Positions 34,366-47,059 of a stretch of 64,000 nucleotides of DNA are shown here, piece by piece. The position numbers and the translations under genes are program-made. The stretch lies in contig CM057009.1 of the NCBI GenBank assembly GCA_029891345.1, positions 93,729,416 to 93,793,415 on the forward strand, in the 5' to 3' direction. This DNA comes from Dryococelus australis (lineage: Eukaryota > Arthropoda > Insecta > Phasmatodea > Phasmatidae). Positions within the stretch are counted from its first letter, which is position 1. Every line of letters starts with the position of its first letter. The notes under the pieces were generated by a model, which did no database searches, was not told the origin of the DNA, and was given only the letters and a program-made list of their open reading frames with translations.

Positions 34366-34479
34366 GGACCTGTATCACGTATCTCTGCCTTGCTACACAG
34401 CCTTGCTCAGGCTGTAAGGGCAGGTATACAAAGCCTTGCTCAGGCTTGCTGGAGTCCTTGGCCTTACACAGGCTGGAGG

Positions 34480-35239
34480 ACCAATGAACACTCTTGTGTG
34501 TGAATCTCACATCTCCTTATATACCCGGAATCTAAGCTTGTGGGCAGTCCAAGGGTGCAGGGGTTTGCCACCCTCTCTCCACAGGGGTTGGTTTATTTAG
34601 AGTTCTGCACTGCAGCAGCCTTTCTTTATCTTCCCTGTTGAAGGCTGTTGACATTTTTATCACCTCTGTTCAAAGCTCTGGTGTCTGCGATGTCCTTGTT
34701 GTGGGGGTGCTGCGATCTTGCATCATCCCTTGGAACTCACATCTCTTGCTTACTGGTGTTGACGGTTCCATTGAAAGATAAAATCTTAAGAGGGAAATAT
34801 GAACGACCCCATAGTGGCTTTGGTGGACAGTACAATTTTTTTATTTATTTACAGTGTCTGTAATCACCCACTAAGCTGGATGTGATCCTGTTGACACGAA
34901 AATTATTGTTCTGCCCCACAAGCATTCCAACCTTTGAAATGGAGTTGTCGAAAAGTAGAGTGTGCATCGGATATACACAGGGACATGCCATGTGTCAACA
35001 TTAAGTCCAAATTGAACCCCAGCTATTTCTTATATCTGTAATATTTTTAATCATATGTTGTATATTTTCTACTCAGCATTCAGTCTAGCCTCTCATGTGT
35101 GTAAAAGTGTACTTATATGTTTTATAAAAGTCAGGACTTTAAACCAAAGGTATGATAATAATAAGCTTAAATGTTACTAACACTATAAATACCTGCCCCC
35201 CTGCCAAATTTGCAAATACATATTTTAACTTAGGCAGTG
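34480..35239. other. Intronic DNA without a recognisable gene
   Basis: Moderately AT-rich; no exon, repeat end or RNA gene is seen. Confidence 0.45.
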
Positions 35240-36780
35240 GGTAAGAATCTACATTTAAGACTTTGTTCAACGATACCTTTCAATTAACACAAATTCTAAA
35301 ACCCCTGACTTCTTAGGCACTATTATAATCGGACTTGCCCACTCACTATGTTTCAATGGCACTATTTTTCCCAATTTATGTAATTCGCTCAGGTGATCTT
35401 CGAATTTCTTCAACAATGCAAATGGCACTGAATATGCTTTGTGAAATATAGGTGTTGGATTTTCTTCTACCAAAAGGTGTGCCTAGAACGGTTTTATAGC
35501 AGTTGTCGAGTTTTCCTCAAAGATTTGTGGAAATGTTTCATGAAGTTCTTGTTCCACTATATCAGGCACCATCCCTAAAGATTTGACCGCACTGGCACTG
35601 TTCTTTGTAGTGGACTTTAAATATCCTGCAGCTTTGTCTTCCCCACGCAGAAGTATTCTCCAATGAGGTAGTATTACATTGAGCCAGTCCCTGCCTAGGA
35701 GTGTTGCTGTTTGTCGACGAGGTGCTGTTACAGTAAGAAGTAAACTGAACTTCTGTCCATTTGGCCCTATCACTGTTACTTGGATTTTTCCAATGACTTT
35801 CAAACTCTCTCCAGTGACTGCCTTGAGTGTTAAACTACAATGTTCCAATTTGGCTTCAGGAAACATTTTTATAGACTGATACATATATAATGGACATACT
35901 TGCCCCATTATCTACATCCATTTCCATCCCGTTTTCCTCCACTATGGCTACCACTGTGTGTGGCTTGCTAACATCCTTAACATATATGCAGTTATTACTT
36001 ACTCATCCTTGTAAATTTTTTATTCCTACAACCCTACAGATTCTATATTAGCATCATCTGTTTTGACTGCCTGGTACACCTTTCTCTTGCTGCAACATAC
36101 CTTTGTGGCATGTCCCTTTCTTCCGCAATTAAAACAGCTCCAATTCATTGTTGGACATTGGTCACACGCATGGTAACACACACAACGAGATCATAGTGCT
36201 TTTTCAGATGCTTTGGCACACCCCTGTCCTCTTCCATAGCCTGATGGATACACCTGGTGACCAATTCTTTGATCATCGTTCTTCGTCGGCGGCCTGGGTG
36301 AAAGTTTGTTCACTGTTTCTGGTGTAGTTGGCTGCAGAAGTTTTGTTTGAGATGCGGCGAGCTCCATGCTGAGTACAATAATTGTGCATGTCCTCTCAAA
36401 GTTGAGTTTAGGTTCAATAAACAGCTTCCTTTAAATTAAATCACTGGATAACCTGTACACCAGGCGATCACGCAATGCATTGTCGAGGAAATCGCCAAAA
36501 TTGCTTATTTTACCATAATTCTTGTGTTCCATTATGAACTGAGACATTGATTTGGTGGGTTTTTCATCACGTTTATGAAATTTATACCGCTCAGCTATCA
36601 AAATTCGTGCGTGCAAAAAGTGGTGCGACAACACTTTCACTATTTCTTGGAATATTTTTGAGATTGGGGTTTCAGGAAGGAGCACATTTTCAAAAATTCA
36701 GTACATTTTAGCACCTACAAGAGTGATAAACAACGGCACTTTTTCTGTATCTTTGATACTATTCATGACGAAAAATTGGC
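35240..36780 (-). mobile_element. Ty3/gypsy LTR element fossil, gag to reverse transcriptase start
   Basis: Read on the minus strand, the order is gag (36431-36685, ending ALRDRLVYRLSSDLI), a CCHC zinc knuckle CFNCGRKGHATKVC at about 36095-36137, an aspartic protease with MEMDVDNGASMSII near 35900-35935 and LLGRDWL near 35680, then the start of reverse transcriptase with VPFALLKKFEDHL, GKIVPLKHSEWASPIIIVPKK at 35285-35440. It stops soon after the first RT block; integrase and LTRs are not seen. Inserted against the direction of the host exons. A broken fossil with several breaks. Confidence 0.85.
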
Positions 36781-38295
36781 CAAGTCTTTCAATATGCAAC
36801 CAAAATCGTCATTGTCTGGGTTGAATTCACATATATGTCCAATCAAACCCATCTTCGTATGTAGCACTATCCTACTCGTATTTTTTAAATCTCATCCTCG
36901 TCGCCAGTTTACTGTTTTACATTTTATGTTACTCATATACGTTACAACTTGCCAACAAGCATACACAGCAACATTCCTCTTTTTCTCATCATACATCCAA
37001 CTGTGTCTATCCATACCAAATACCATTCTTACTCTCTTGCTGTTGCCAACCTTTACATTATTATGCCTTTCTACATAACCTTAACATTTATACACTACAG
37101 TAACTGTACATTCATACACTATAGCTGTGTAGAACTTTTCCTAAATTTTGTTGCAGTAGAGGCAGTACATATACCGCTTTGGCAGAAAACCCTAAAATAA
37201 TGAGAGATGGACTATTTGATATACAAAAGAGTCTCTGTGGTCAAGTGGCATTAAGTCAAAATATTTCCTGACAACCCTCCACAATGTTTCCCATATGGGT
37301 TTGGCTCTTTTGCAACTTATATTATTACTGAGTGCAGGGGCTGTCATAATGATTTTATTTCCCTGAAATCTCAAGGGCAAACACCTATTGGGCTAGTCCG
37401 CCTAACCTCTCGGATATCTGCTACTTCTCTTTGGGCAATATAAAAGGGTACTGGATGTTTGAGTAATGGAATTATATGATAGTCTCACGTGGGTCCTCTG
37501 GCATCAGATACCTGTGCCTCAGAACCAGTATGCAAACCATAATGTCCTCCCAAAAGTTGAAAAAAAATTTGAAATACAGAAACATAATCTTAAAGAGCTT
37601 TGTAACTCTTAATAAGGCTTCTTTAACTTGCTTGGCCTCAGCAGTATATAATACTCAAATATTACTTTAACTCTGAACATAAAAATAACATTTTTTTTAA
37701 ATTAAATCCTAAATGTATCATACTTATCTTTTAATCAGAGGAGGTTGGTGCTGAGCATCCAACTCCCTCTGTTTCAGGGACAGTGACCTACCAAATTATA
37801 ATACCAACATTAGTTATTATAATCTGCTTGCTTCACCATGCTTCATGAAAACTTATGCCGTTACAACTCCATTTTCCATTCTGTAAATTATCCTTGCATT
37901 TTGAGTACTAATGTTTACCCAAGGACAACTTGCACCACCAAAGATAGCTGCTGAGTAAACAGCCCAAGTGGCACCACTCACAGCATGCACTTGCATTATT
38001 CCCTTCAGTGGCAGTCTGTAGACAAACATACCAGCACAATACACAACACACCAGATCTCATGTCCACCCACTTATGGTTGAACTGTCAGACCTCTCATCT
38101 CCACTGCTAACAACATGATTATTGTCTGACAGAAATGTAATATTTCGGCTGCAAATGTTTTTTAAGTAACACATGTACCCCGTCCATCCTGTATAGCTCT
38201 ATTATTCATACCTGTGTGCAACACTCAGTTCATGTGTGTTTTATGAATGCAAATAAAAATAATATAATTTTACAAAGAAGTTTGTCTTTTCCCAG
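36781..38295. other. AT-rich intronic DNA without a recognisable gene
   Basis: May include worn ends of the gypsy fragment up to about 37000, but no terminal repeat is seen. Open frames are short and low-complexity. Confidence 0.4.
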
Positions 38296-38465
38296 ATATA
38301 TGCAGCATCGTGGTAACAGTCAAAGGCACACATTACCAAACACAGAAGATGTGGAGGAAGTTCATCGTAAGATACAGCAACAGCAGCAACAGCCAGTTAC
38401 ACCACAACAACAGCCCATCAGAACACGGCGCACAGGTCTTCTTACTGTTATGGAGCGTCCACCAG
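38296..38465 (+). CDS. Host coding exon (exon B), Gln-rich segment with RHTL motif
   Basis: A 170-base exon with a strong acceptor (TTTGTCTTTTCCCAG) and donor CAG|GTAATG. The first base completes the Arg codon begun by exon A; the frame then reads YMQHRGNSQRHTLPN, TEDVEEVHRKIQQQQQQ, PVTPQQQPIRTRRTGLLTV, MERPPG and ends one base into a codon. The Gln run is coded by mixed CAG/CAA triplets, as in real poly-Gln segments. A charged helix-like stretch (EDVEEVHRKI) precedes it. The R-x-x-T context in SQRHTL is a typical basophilic-kinase/14-3-3 site. This resembles, from memory only, the RRHT stretch after the UBA domain of salt-inducible kinases; a transcription-regulator tail is equally possible. 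The next exon is not found in the window with confidence. Confidence 0.65.
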
Positions 38466-41400
38466 GTAATGTTTGTGTAATAATTTTCAGTCATATTCGC
38501 AGCAAACAAGCACTTAATGAAAGAAAAAAAAAAGTAAACCTAATAAATATGGTTTAAATTGGTGAAAAAACTTTTTTTTTTATAAAACACGCACACCCAC
38601 GCACATGTGAAAGTAAGGATCATTCGTTTGTTCAGTAAAACTTGTTAATAATAAAAGTATTTTGGTTTGAATTTAAAAAAAAAATACATTTGGCCATTAT
38701 TACATAACTGCAAATTTGTGTTGGCTCCAGCAAATGGAAAATTGTACATTTACGTTCTCAGCTATTTGCATTTTATACATTAAATTATAAACCATTTCAT
38801 TAAAACACATTATTATACATGGTGATACAGCTGTTATAATTGATTAAAATTCGACTTATTTTCTTAAAGACGTCATATTATTAAAACTTGTACCGTTCTC
38901 TTTTGATTTAGTACATGTAAGGAACAGTTTATGTCTATACATAACTTATTTAGATTTTATAGTTCTGCATAAATGTGTGAACCGGACAGATAATTTATTT
39001 GTGCAGAAATAATAACTACACAATTTTTTGCTTTACATTGACATAATTTGTTTCCAATGAGTAGGTTGTTTGGTGATTATAAAAATACTGTTGATAAAGT
39101 TTTGACATATTTAAGTTGTAATATATTTATTATTTTCCAGAACACTTCTTGGCATTTTAAGTAAATATTAACTGCAGTCACAAAATGCAGTGGCGGTATT
39201 TCAAGCTGGCAGTCTTGGCCATCGATGGCCCCATTGCTGTCACAATGGTTCACTGACTGCAGGCACCTACGATGCTACTGCACTCCAAGCATCATTGAAT
39301 ATTGTGCCTCCTCAGATACATCCTCATATGTTCGTGTACATTTTGTTACATGGCCTAATGTTTTATACATATCAGTCATAATTTAGACCAACCAGTTGCA
39401 CAATTATATTATAGCTATGAATTATAACTCATATTCAGTATTGAGTGTGTAATTTAATCCAAATTTAGTTTAACAACACATGAATTAAACTTCCTGTGTT
39501 AGACCTGTGTGCTGTTTGTTTAACTTTCCATATAATATTTTTTTAAGTGAATGAACAAAAAAAAAAGAAAATGCATGGATTACAGGCTGAAATGTTTATA
39601 GTACTTGATATTGTGACAGTGCTTATAAAATATTCGTATGTCATACTTGGCATATGTGTATGTATACACACATGCAGAATCATGAAATAACATAATAAAA
39701 ATGCTAAATGTGTTTTTATCCATTGAGGACTAGGTCTGACATACACACAAAATGTTTTAGTATTAAATGTGCAAAAGCAGAATATTGGTTTTGCATGCAT
39801 TTGTACAGCAAAAAAAAAACATTAATATTTGTACTTACCTCAAAACTGTCTTTCCCATATTTAAATAATTGGTTTTATTTATAAATCTTGAAAGTCCTGC
39901 CGTGTTGTATAATCCACCATTTTGTTTCAATGTTATCTTATAAAACATTTGTATAAAAACTTGAGCCAGTGTTTTACAAAATATACTTGTGCATTATGGT
40001 ACAGTCTGCCACTTGGAATTTCTTGGGATCTATAATTTCTTACTTGTACAACCCATAAATTTAAACAATTCTTTGAATCAAATATGTTTAACAGTCAACA
40101 CAGACATAGATGAAAAACAAGTTTAAATTAATGGTGCGACTTCATGGCAGGGTTATGGTTGATAGTGACACATTTTTATAGGCTTTTAAAATGTGATAAT
40201 TGCATGTAATCTTAACTTACTCAGTTTTATTTAATTTTCTAACCATAATCATTTGTAAGTACAATAAGACAAACGTTTTATTACAGGCCACCATGAAAAG
40301 TATAGGCTATATGTTGCCCATGGATTATATTATTCTCAAATTTATAACAAAATATTACAAAATTTCATAATTTGGCTTGCTTTAAGGACTATTAGGAAAA
40401 ATGCTTGTGTGTTGAGAACTGTACACATATCAAAGAATAAAGAATCCTCAATTTAACAAACAGTTATATAAGAGATATCAAATTCAAGGAACAGATTATG
40501 TGAGGAAAACATTGTCTCTGTATTATTTTATTTTTATACATATGCAGATGGCTATCTATGGAAATGCAATTAATGTTTTGCTGATGCAGTTTTTTTTCCA
40601 TGCTGTTCTTGTGTGGTGTCTGATGAGATATACATGCACAGAATGCAACATTCCATGGTCTGCACACAGTAAAACTGTCAGCCAATATTGACACAATATG
40701 TGATGAAAAAAAAATGCCACATGATACTTTGCCATTTTATTCATTGCCCTGCCCCCCTAAAATGAAGAATGAGCCATTAAATCATAAAATACATGCCTTT
40801 GTATTGCTGCTTTATGTTTATGTGTAATTAGAGAAAGTTTCTTATAATATATTATATATTTTCAGATGGCCCTCTCCTCCTTTTTACAAGTTGTCATTGG
40901 TGTTAGTTGAAGAGGCAGTAATTGGTAGTAGTAGTGATGTAGTAGTATTCCCAGGGCGCCAGGCCGTGATTTCATGCACAGCCATGCGGTGAGCACAGAC
41001 TCTTTCTAGGGTCACAACGTTGCCATGTGGCTGATCGCTAACACGGACACACACCTATTCTGCTCTGTTGTTGGCCATGGAGCACGCCAAATGCAAGTAC
41101 GAGCCATGTGGTGTTGATTACAGAATAAAACAACATTAAAATATGTAGACACTACACAAACTCAAAAGGAATTGAACTATTACATAATTTTAATGCTGCA
41201 GCACAAAGCACTTGCATGAGGCCTTCCCTGAACTAGCATGAAGATACACAAAGTTATGTTACTAGAAAAAGAGCCCTTATGTAAAAATAATTAATCAAGG
41301 GCTCTCCGAATGAATAGAATTGCCAGGCTGACTACAGAGGTACAGAAAAAAAGGTTTTTAAAATAATTGACAGACAGAGTTACAAATCAGTGGATGTAAA

Positions 41401-44303
41401 GATGAGGCCCCTGCAGGTCATGCAACATGCATCCATTCAGCTTGAGTTCCAACATTAGATTGCAGAATGGCCGTTGGAAGCGGGTACACGCTGGAAGTGC
41501 AAGCCCCGTCGGACCACATGCATGGGTGTGAAGCATAAGAGTAATTCACAGAGATGTGCACAGGAGTGCACTGTAAAACAATTACGTAAAGTAATTAACA
41601 TCTAACATGAACCCTTTCACTGGTAGCGTCGGCCATAGCCCACTTTTGGTGCATTTAACGCGTATATCATACACATCACGTGGCCATGCTCAATCGTACA
41701 CGCGTGACCCAAGATAGGTTTATGCCAGCTGAGGGAAGAGGTCAAATAACTAAGTCAATAAAGAGGAAGTGCTATCTCTAAATTTTTAAAACTACTGCTT
41801 TTCTTGTGTAGCATATTTCCCCATGATGATATAACTGTTTATTCTTCACCAAACTTCAATAATGACCAGCTGTAATAATAACAATAACTGTAGATTAGTG
41901 GAACTATCTGTACATGATTTCTTGTTTAAAGACTGTAATGTTTGTAACTTTAATGTATGGTTTTCAATATTATGCATTGTTCCTGTTTGTCTAAATCAGT
42001 GAAGTTGCTTTGTTTACACAGAAATGGTGTTTTGAGCTAGTTAGAATTCAGAGCATTTTAATCAGAACACATTATAAATACAAAATAAATTATTACTTTA
42101 GTGGCCTGTTTTCCATGTTTCAAATTGGATTCCGTTCCCCGTATTTTATTTGCTTAGATATAGCGCTACTGTTTTTCAAATTAAAAAAATTTAACTTGTG
42201 TATGTATCTGCACTACTGGTGTACAATTTTAAAGTGAAAAACTCTTCCTGTTTAAATGTTCACATTGAATTACTACATTTTATTTCAACTGATTTCTAAG
42301 TTGGAAAAGGTAAACATGGTTTTTTTCACACACCATATCACAACTGAACAGAAAGATGGCATAGCATATTTAATTTTGTTTACACGTTGTCAACAGAATG
42401 GTCATGTCAAGTCCTCTAAAGTGAAACTTACCACTACACAAACTGGTTTATTTACCATCTTGTTAATACAAAACTAATATTTCATTCTTTGACAATATTT
42501 AAACATATTAAAACTTTATTTCGCAGAAATTAATCTGGTACTGCACTCAAGTTTGACAAAACAAAAGGAGCTTGTGTGGCAAACATGGAATCGACAGAAC
42601 TTACTATATATTTGTGAAGAAAGGTTTGGGGTTTCCCCCCCCCCCCCCCCCATGAGAGAGGAAGAAAGATTCTCTTCTGACAAAAAAATATATAAACATG
42701 GTATATCCTGCATGGATCAAGCTAGGTCAAGCTAAACTGAATGACTATCTTTCTTGTGTTTCATTATGTAATCAAGAAGCACTTCAGAAGTAAATTTAGA
42801 CTTCCTTGCTCAACAAAAAATACAGCTCCAAAATGCTAGATTTGATGTTAACTTTTACAAACTACATAAACCAAATGAATTTCCCACAGCAATATTGGAC
42901 AGTTGCGGATAAGACATACCATTCTCCGTAACGTCTGTCAAATCGAGGGTTCACTCTATATCAGATCTTTCAGTTTCTTTCAAGTAACATCACTGTAAGT
43001 ATGTACAAACTCAAAGATATTTGTTTCACTGCTCCTTCTTCATAATACTCCATGCTAATTTTTATAAATAATTTTTTTTTTAAATTAGAGCTCCATAAGT
43101 CGATTTTCAATTTTTAGATAGTTATTTAAAAATTTACTTAACAGTGATATTTGTTTATAGTTAGTAATTAGGAGATTATCTTTAATTTTTCTAGATAGGT
43201 AGGGGTTATAATTGTATTTTTTCTAGAATGTTAACACTATATGTGATGCCAGATTGATATTGAAAATGTGTATTATAAATGGCATAGAAATTTTTCTCTA
43301 AATAATCATTTGTTCTGCAATATAATTTACTGAATATTGAGATGGGTACCACTCCCGTTTTGTTCTGCCAATTTATTGTGGTGGCCATCTTAGATTTGTT
43401 GACAAAGGGCTGTTTTCATTATAATGATAGGAGGGCAGGCTGTAGAAATGGTATCAGACCATGCATGACTGAACTAGTGCATTGGTGGCATCTCAGGTTC
43501 CCTAAATTACATCCATAGCAGGCTTGCCTGCATGTAGGAGTTGTTTCTTTCTTTAATGCATATTGTTTTCCTTAGTGAACTCAGCCTAACATCTTGTGGC
43601 ACAAGTATTATTATGTGTCATTTTTAGCACCTCTTATCCTTAAATCATGCATATTATTCTAAATTATGATCATCTCACATTTTTGCTGATTCACTATTTT
43701 TTTTTGTATGTATGGTTTTCATTAATGCATCTAAGTAACCAAATGTACACTACCATTTCACAGACCATCTCTTGTGAGTAGAACATCCAGTAAGTTTTGT
43801 GAAAATGTAGTATACATTGATTAAAATCTGGACCATATTGCATAATTGACATATTGTCCTGTCCCTGCTTGCTAAAACCATTATTGTGTTTATGTATAGG
43901 CAACAGTACAAACCAATAACATTATGCGAAAAGTAGAGGGACTTTCCTGAAAAAGAATACAAGTTGTGTCATAATTAAAACTGGTGACACCATATCTCAC
44001 TTTCACCTAGATGATTGCGAGTTATATGGATACCATGTTCATTGTTCTGCTTTCACTAAACAATTTGCTTGCTCTTGATTGTTACACAGTTGCAGTGAAT
44101 AATTATGGTACTTGAACCTTAACTTCAAAGTGTTTAAGCATTTTATTTGCAGTTTGAATTATGTGACTGTATGGAACTTCTCAGTCCAGCCCTTTACATC
44201 TGCATAAGCAGGACCCCCTGCCCCTGTTTAAAAAAAAAAAAAAGTAATGAATTTGTCATTGAGCCAGACTCTTGCTGGTCACAAAACATAGTACTTATAC
44301 AGA
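38466..44303. other. Long AT-rich stretch without a supported gene
   Basis: Probably the next intron of the host gene. GC-richer islands lie at 40925-41110 and 41400-41760, without recognisable families. Simple runs include 17 C at 42635-42651 and a poly-A near 44230. A phase-compatible AG..GT interval at 40866-40897 (after TATATTTTCAG) would read DGPLLLFTSCHW and is too weak to call. Confidence 0.45.
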
Positions 44304-44437
44304 TGTCAAAAAAAAAGGAAAGTATTCCATATTTTGCGAGAAGTTAGTACGCACCAAAACAAGAACAAAATTTCTAATAAACATGGGTCCGAAAACCCAT
44401 ACCGTAAGAGCTATGAGCACTTGTTCACCATCGCTAC
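44304..44437 (+). repeat. Left terminal inverted repeat
   Basis: Shares with the reverse complement of 45029-45163 the blocks TCCATATTTTGC, CACCAAAACAAGAA, TCTAATAAACAT, AACCCATACC and AGCACTTGTTCACCATC. Agreement is roughly 80% by eye. Confidence 0.8.
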
Positions 44438-44479
44438 ATGAGGGGCTCAATGTGACGTCCATTCATAGTAATGCATCCT

Positions 44480-44790
44480 TGTACCATACGTCATAGGGAA
44501 TCACGCACCTTTTGAAACACTCCTGGTTGGTCTAGGATGTGCTGGCAGACATTTATGACTCATTCCTGTAATGTTTGTACATTGTACATCATTGATGGGG
44601 GTTGCGTACACCAAAGGCTTCAGGTGTCCCCACAACCAGAAATCCAAGTGATTAAAGTCAGGGGAATATGAAGGCCAACTAACTGAACCTCCCCGACCAA
44701 TCCATTGCCCATTAAATGTCTGTGTTATGTGTTGTCTGACATTTAGAGGAAAACGGGCCGATGTTCCATCATGCATGCCTAGCCTAGCCT
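44480..44790 (-). pseudogene. Mariner-like (DUF4817/DDE_3) transposase C-terminal part, decayed
   Basis: The frame at 44501-44776 reads MHDGTSARFPLNVRQHI, then WIGRGGSVSWPSYSPDFN, HLDFWLWGHLKPLVYATPIN. This covers the second catalytic Asp (HDG) and the third catalytic residue region (SPD..LDF) of the DDE domain. The N-terminal helix-turn-helix is absent. Upstream traces (44790-44990) are too worn to read. From the family, an intact copy would move at TA targets; this one cannot. Confidence 0.85.
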
Positions 44791-45028
44791 TTAAAGGTAT
44801 GGCACATCCTCCAGCAAGACAGGCAATTTGTTTACTGTGAAATCATTCACTCTGTTTAGTAGTAAGGTCCAATTTTTCTTATCACCAATCATTCCTGCCC
44901 ATACATCAATTGAAAATCAGTGCTGATGCCTTGCTTCTTTAACTGCGAGAGGATTTTCTTGAGACCAATCATGTTTATTATGGAAAATAATAATCCCAGC
45001 TCATGTTATGGAGATATACAGTTTCACG

Positions 45029-45163
45029 GTAGTGATGGTGAACAAGTGCTTGTAGCTGTTAAGGTATGGGTTATAAAACCGATGTTTATTAGACATTTTT
45101 TTCTTGTTTCGGTGCATACTACCTTCCTGCAAAATATGGAGTACCTTTGTTTTTAACACCCGG
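45029..45163 (-). repeat. Right terminal inverted repeat
   Basis: Partner of 44304-44437. Confidence 0.8.
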
Positions 45164-45829
45164 TATAATTTTGAGTCCAACATATTAGCCAGCAAAAAGA
45201 GATTGTGCTGTGTAGTATTGTGTATATAATATATGTAGTGGTGTTTATATAGCAGTTGGGAATATTGGGTGAATGAGTTGGTATCACTCTAAACTGAGTA
45301 AACATAGTATGCAACAAGGCACTGAGCGAGAATGACTTAAAGATTTAAAACATGTTGACAGCATCAGGATTTTAAGTTTATTATAACAATTCTTTCAGGT
45401 GAAGTAGTTATATATAAATGTAATGAGAAATAGGATGTGCATGGACGTGTAAGAATTACATTCATGTAAGAAGTGCAAGTAAACAATAAATCAGGCAGGC
45501 AATGACTGGCTTCTACTGGTGCTGCAACTGGTTTGATGTGCATTCCGAAGATGTGTAAGAAAACTGGAAGATTTTTAAGTTTCAGTTTTAAAATTACGGT
45601 ATTGCTACAAGACTTAACAAAAAATTGGAAACCATAAAAGTTTTTTTTAATCAATTCTCGGATGGGACTGCGTGACAATTTCCCAGTCATTAAACGTATC
45701 AGAGGTTGACAGAAAGAAAATTAGCACAATTTTGGAAGCATTTGACAAAGCACTTCACTCCAGCAAGAAATGTTTTTGATGAGAGATAGATAGGTAGGTA
45801 GGTAAATGGGCTTAATGTCTAGTCGACAG
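45164..45829. other. AT-rich spacer with a short (GATA/GGTA) tract
   Basis: No gene is supported. A GATAGATAGGTAGGTAGGTA run lies at about 45784-45803. Confidence 0.5.
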
Positions 45830-47059
45830 CAACGTCATTAGAGACAGATGAGAGATGGGTGTTTGGCACAGCTCACCAAGAGTCGAGAGAAAGTGTGGAA
45901 CAGTTTATGTCCAGAGCATGAGCACTAAGCGCTGTGTGTGAATATGGTGCATTAGCAGTGGAAATACTCAGAGACAAAATAGTTGTAAGTGTGGCAGATC
46001 TAACCTTGCAAGGGGCAATTAACACATGTAAGGCATGTGAAGCCACCAACAACCATTTGTAACAAATAAAGGCACCTAACATTGCAGAAAAAAAAAAACA
46101 GTTAACTGGACAGTCAGCAAACCTTGAAAGACAAAGGAGAAGATGGGAGGTAGTCGTGAGGTCAAGACGCTTCCCTGTGCTGCTACTGTGGAGGAGGCCA
46201 TCAACGCAAGAAAGAACTTTGTCCAGCCATAGTAAAAGGTTTCGTACATGCAACCAGCTGAACCACTTTTCCTTGGTTTGCAGGCAGAAAAAAAACAAGA
46301 AGGGAAAATATGTTATCTCGAGTGAAAGACTAGCAGATGGGGTAGTAACAGAAACACCAGGATGGTTAGTGACTTATCAACAAGAGCAGCGGTTTCAGCT
46401 ATGTACTGTCACCAAGAGAAATGGATTTCAGATCTCAAAATGGGAGACCAGGGCCACGTAATCAAAGTACAGTTGGATACAGGGGCTACATGTGGTATAA
46501 TGAGTTTTAAAGACTACAGGGCAATCAAATGTGTGGAACAGCTTAGGTTATAAAAAAGCAGAATTCAGTTGGAGTGCTACAATGGTCAGTGTGTGCAGCC
46601 AAGAGGACAAGTACGACTACTGTGTCGAGTACCCAACACTCAAGAAGAGATAAAGCTTCCATTTTAAACTGTGGATACTGACCAAAAGCCATTGATATCG
46701 GCAGAAAGTTGTGAAGTATTAGGACTCATAAAGGCATGTATATAGTTCTGTCGTATTCAAAGTAGTGTATCCCAGAAAAAGAATAGGGCTGTAGGTCAGT
46801 ACCCCAGTGTGTTTAAAGGCATTGGATGCTTGCCAGGGAAACACCACTTACAAATTGACTCGGATGCTAAACTAGTGTATCAGTCTCCTCGCCAATATTC
46901 AGTAGTACTCAGGACCAAAGTAAAGGAAGAGTTAGTAAAAATGATACATATTTGTTTGTGAAAATTTGAAAAACTGGAAAGAATGAATCCAGACTTAGAG
47001 AATGTGTATAACAGTGTACTAGCAATACTTGATTATGATTGCAGAGAGATGGCATACAT

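Larger units (their letters stand above)
33419..34479 (+). repeat. Array of seven CCTTatnCAGrCTG motifs
   Basis: The motif appears at 33419 (CCTTATTCAGACTG), 33573 (CCTTATTTAGGCTGAGG), 33681 (CCTTATGCAGACTGAAG), 34344 (TCTTATGCAGACTGAAG), 34401 (CCTTGCTCAGGCTGTAAGG), 34434 (CCTTGCTCAGGCTT) and 34462 (CCTTACACAGGCTGGAGG). The core CAG-N-CTG is an inverted repeat. All are on the same strand. Spacings are irregular (28 to about 660 bases). Meaning unknown; they may be parts of a degenerate SINE or satellite. Confidence 0.65.
9813..38295 (+). other. Probable 28.5-kb host intron filled with mobile elements
   Basis: Runs from the GTATAG donor after exon A to the TTTTCCCAG acceptor before exon B. 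It contains a foldback element, a GT-rich tract, the nested LTR/hAT complex, a tandem duplication, SINE-like pieces and a gypsy fragment. The large LTR element lies in the same direction as the host exons. A missed small exon with compatible phase inside the interval cannot be excluded. Confidence 0.5.
44304..45163 (-). mobile_element. Mariner-like DNA transposon, internally shortened, ~135-bp inverted repeats
   Basis: Long terminal inverted repeats (44304-44437 and 45029-45163) enclose a minus-strand transposase relic. At about 0.86 kb it is well short of the 1.47-kb relative at 7546-9017, so internal DNA is missing. The right end reads ..TTTTTAACACCCGGTAT and the left end TGTCAAAAAAAAAGG, which suggests a GGTGTTAAAAAC-type terminus. 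The repeat sequences differ from those of the first copy, so the two are different subfamilies. Confidence 0.8.

Noticed and set aside
33419-34479. CRISPR-like array
   Set aside because: The repeated motif is short, the spacing is irregular and the context is eukaryotic; not a CRISPR.
40866-40897. Phase-compatible AG..GT interval that could be the exon after exon B
   Set aside because: Only 32 bases, low-complexity coding sense (DGPLLLFTSCHW) and a weak donor; no better than chance.
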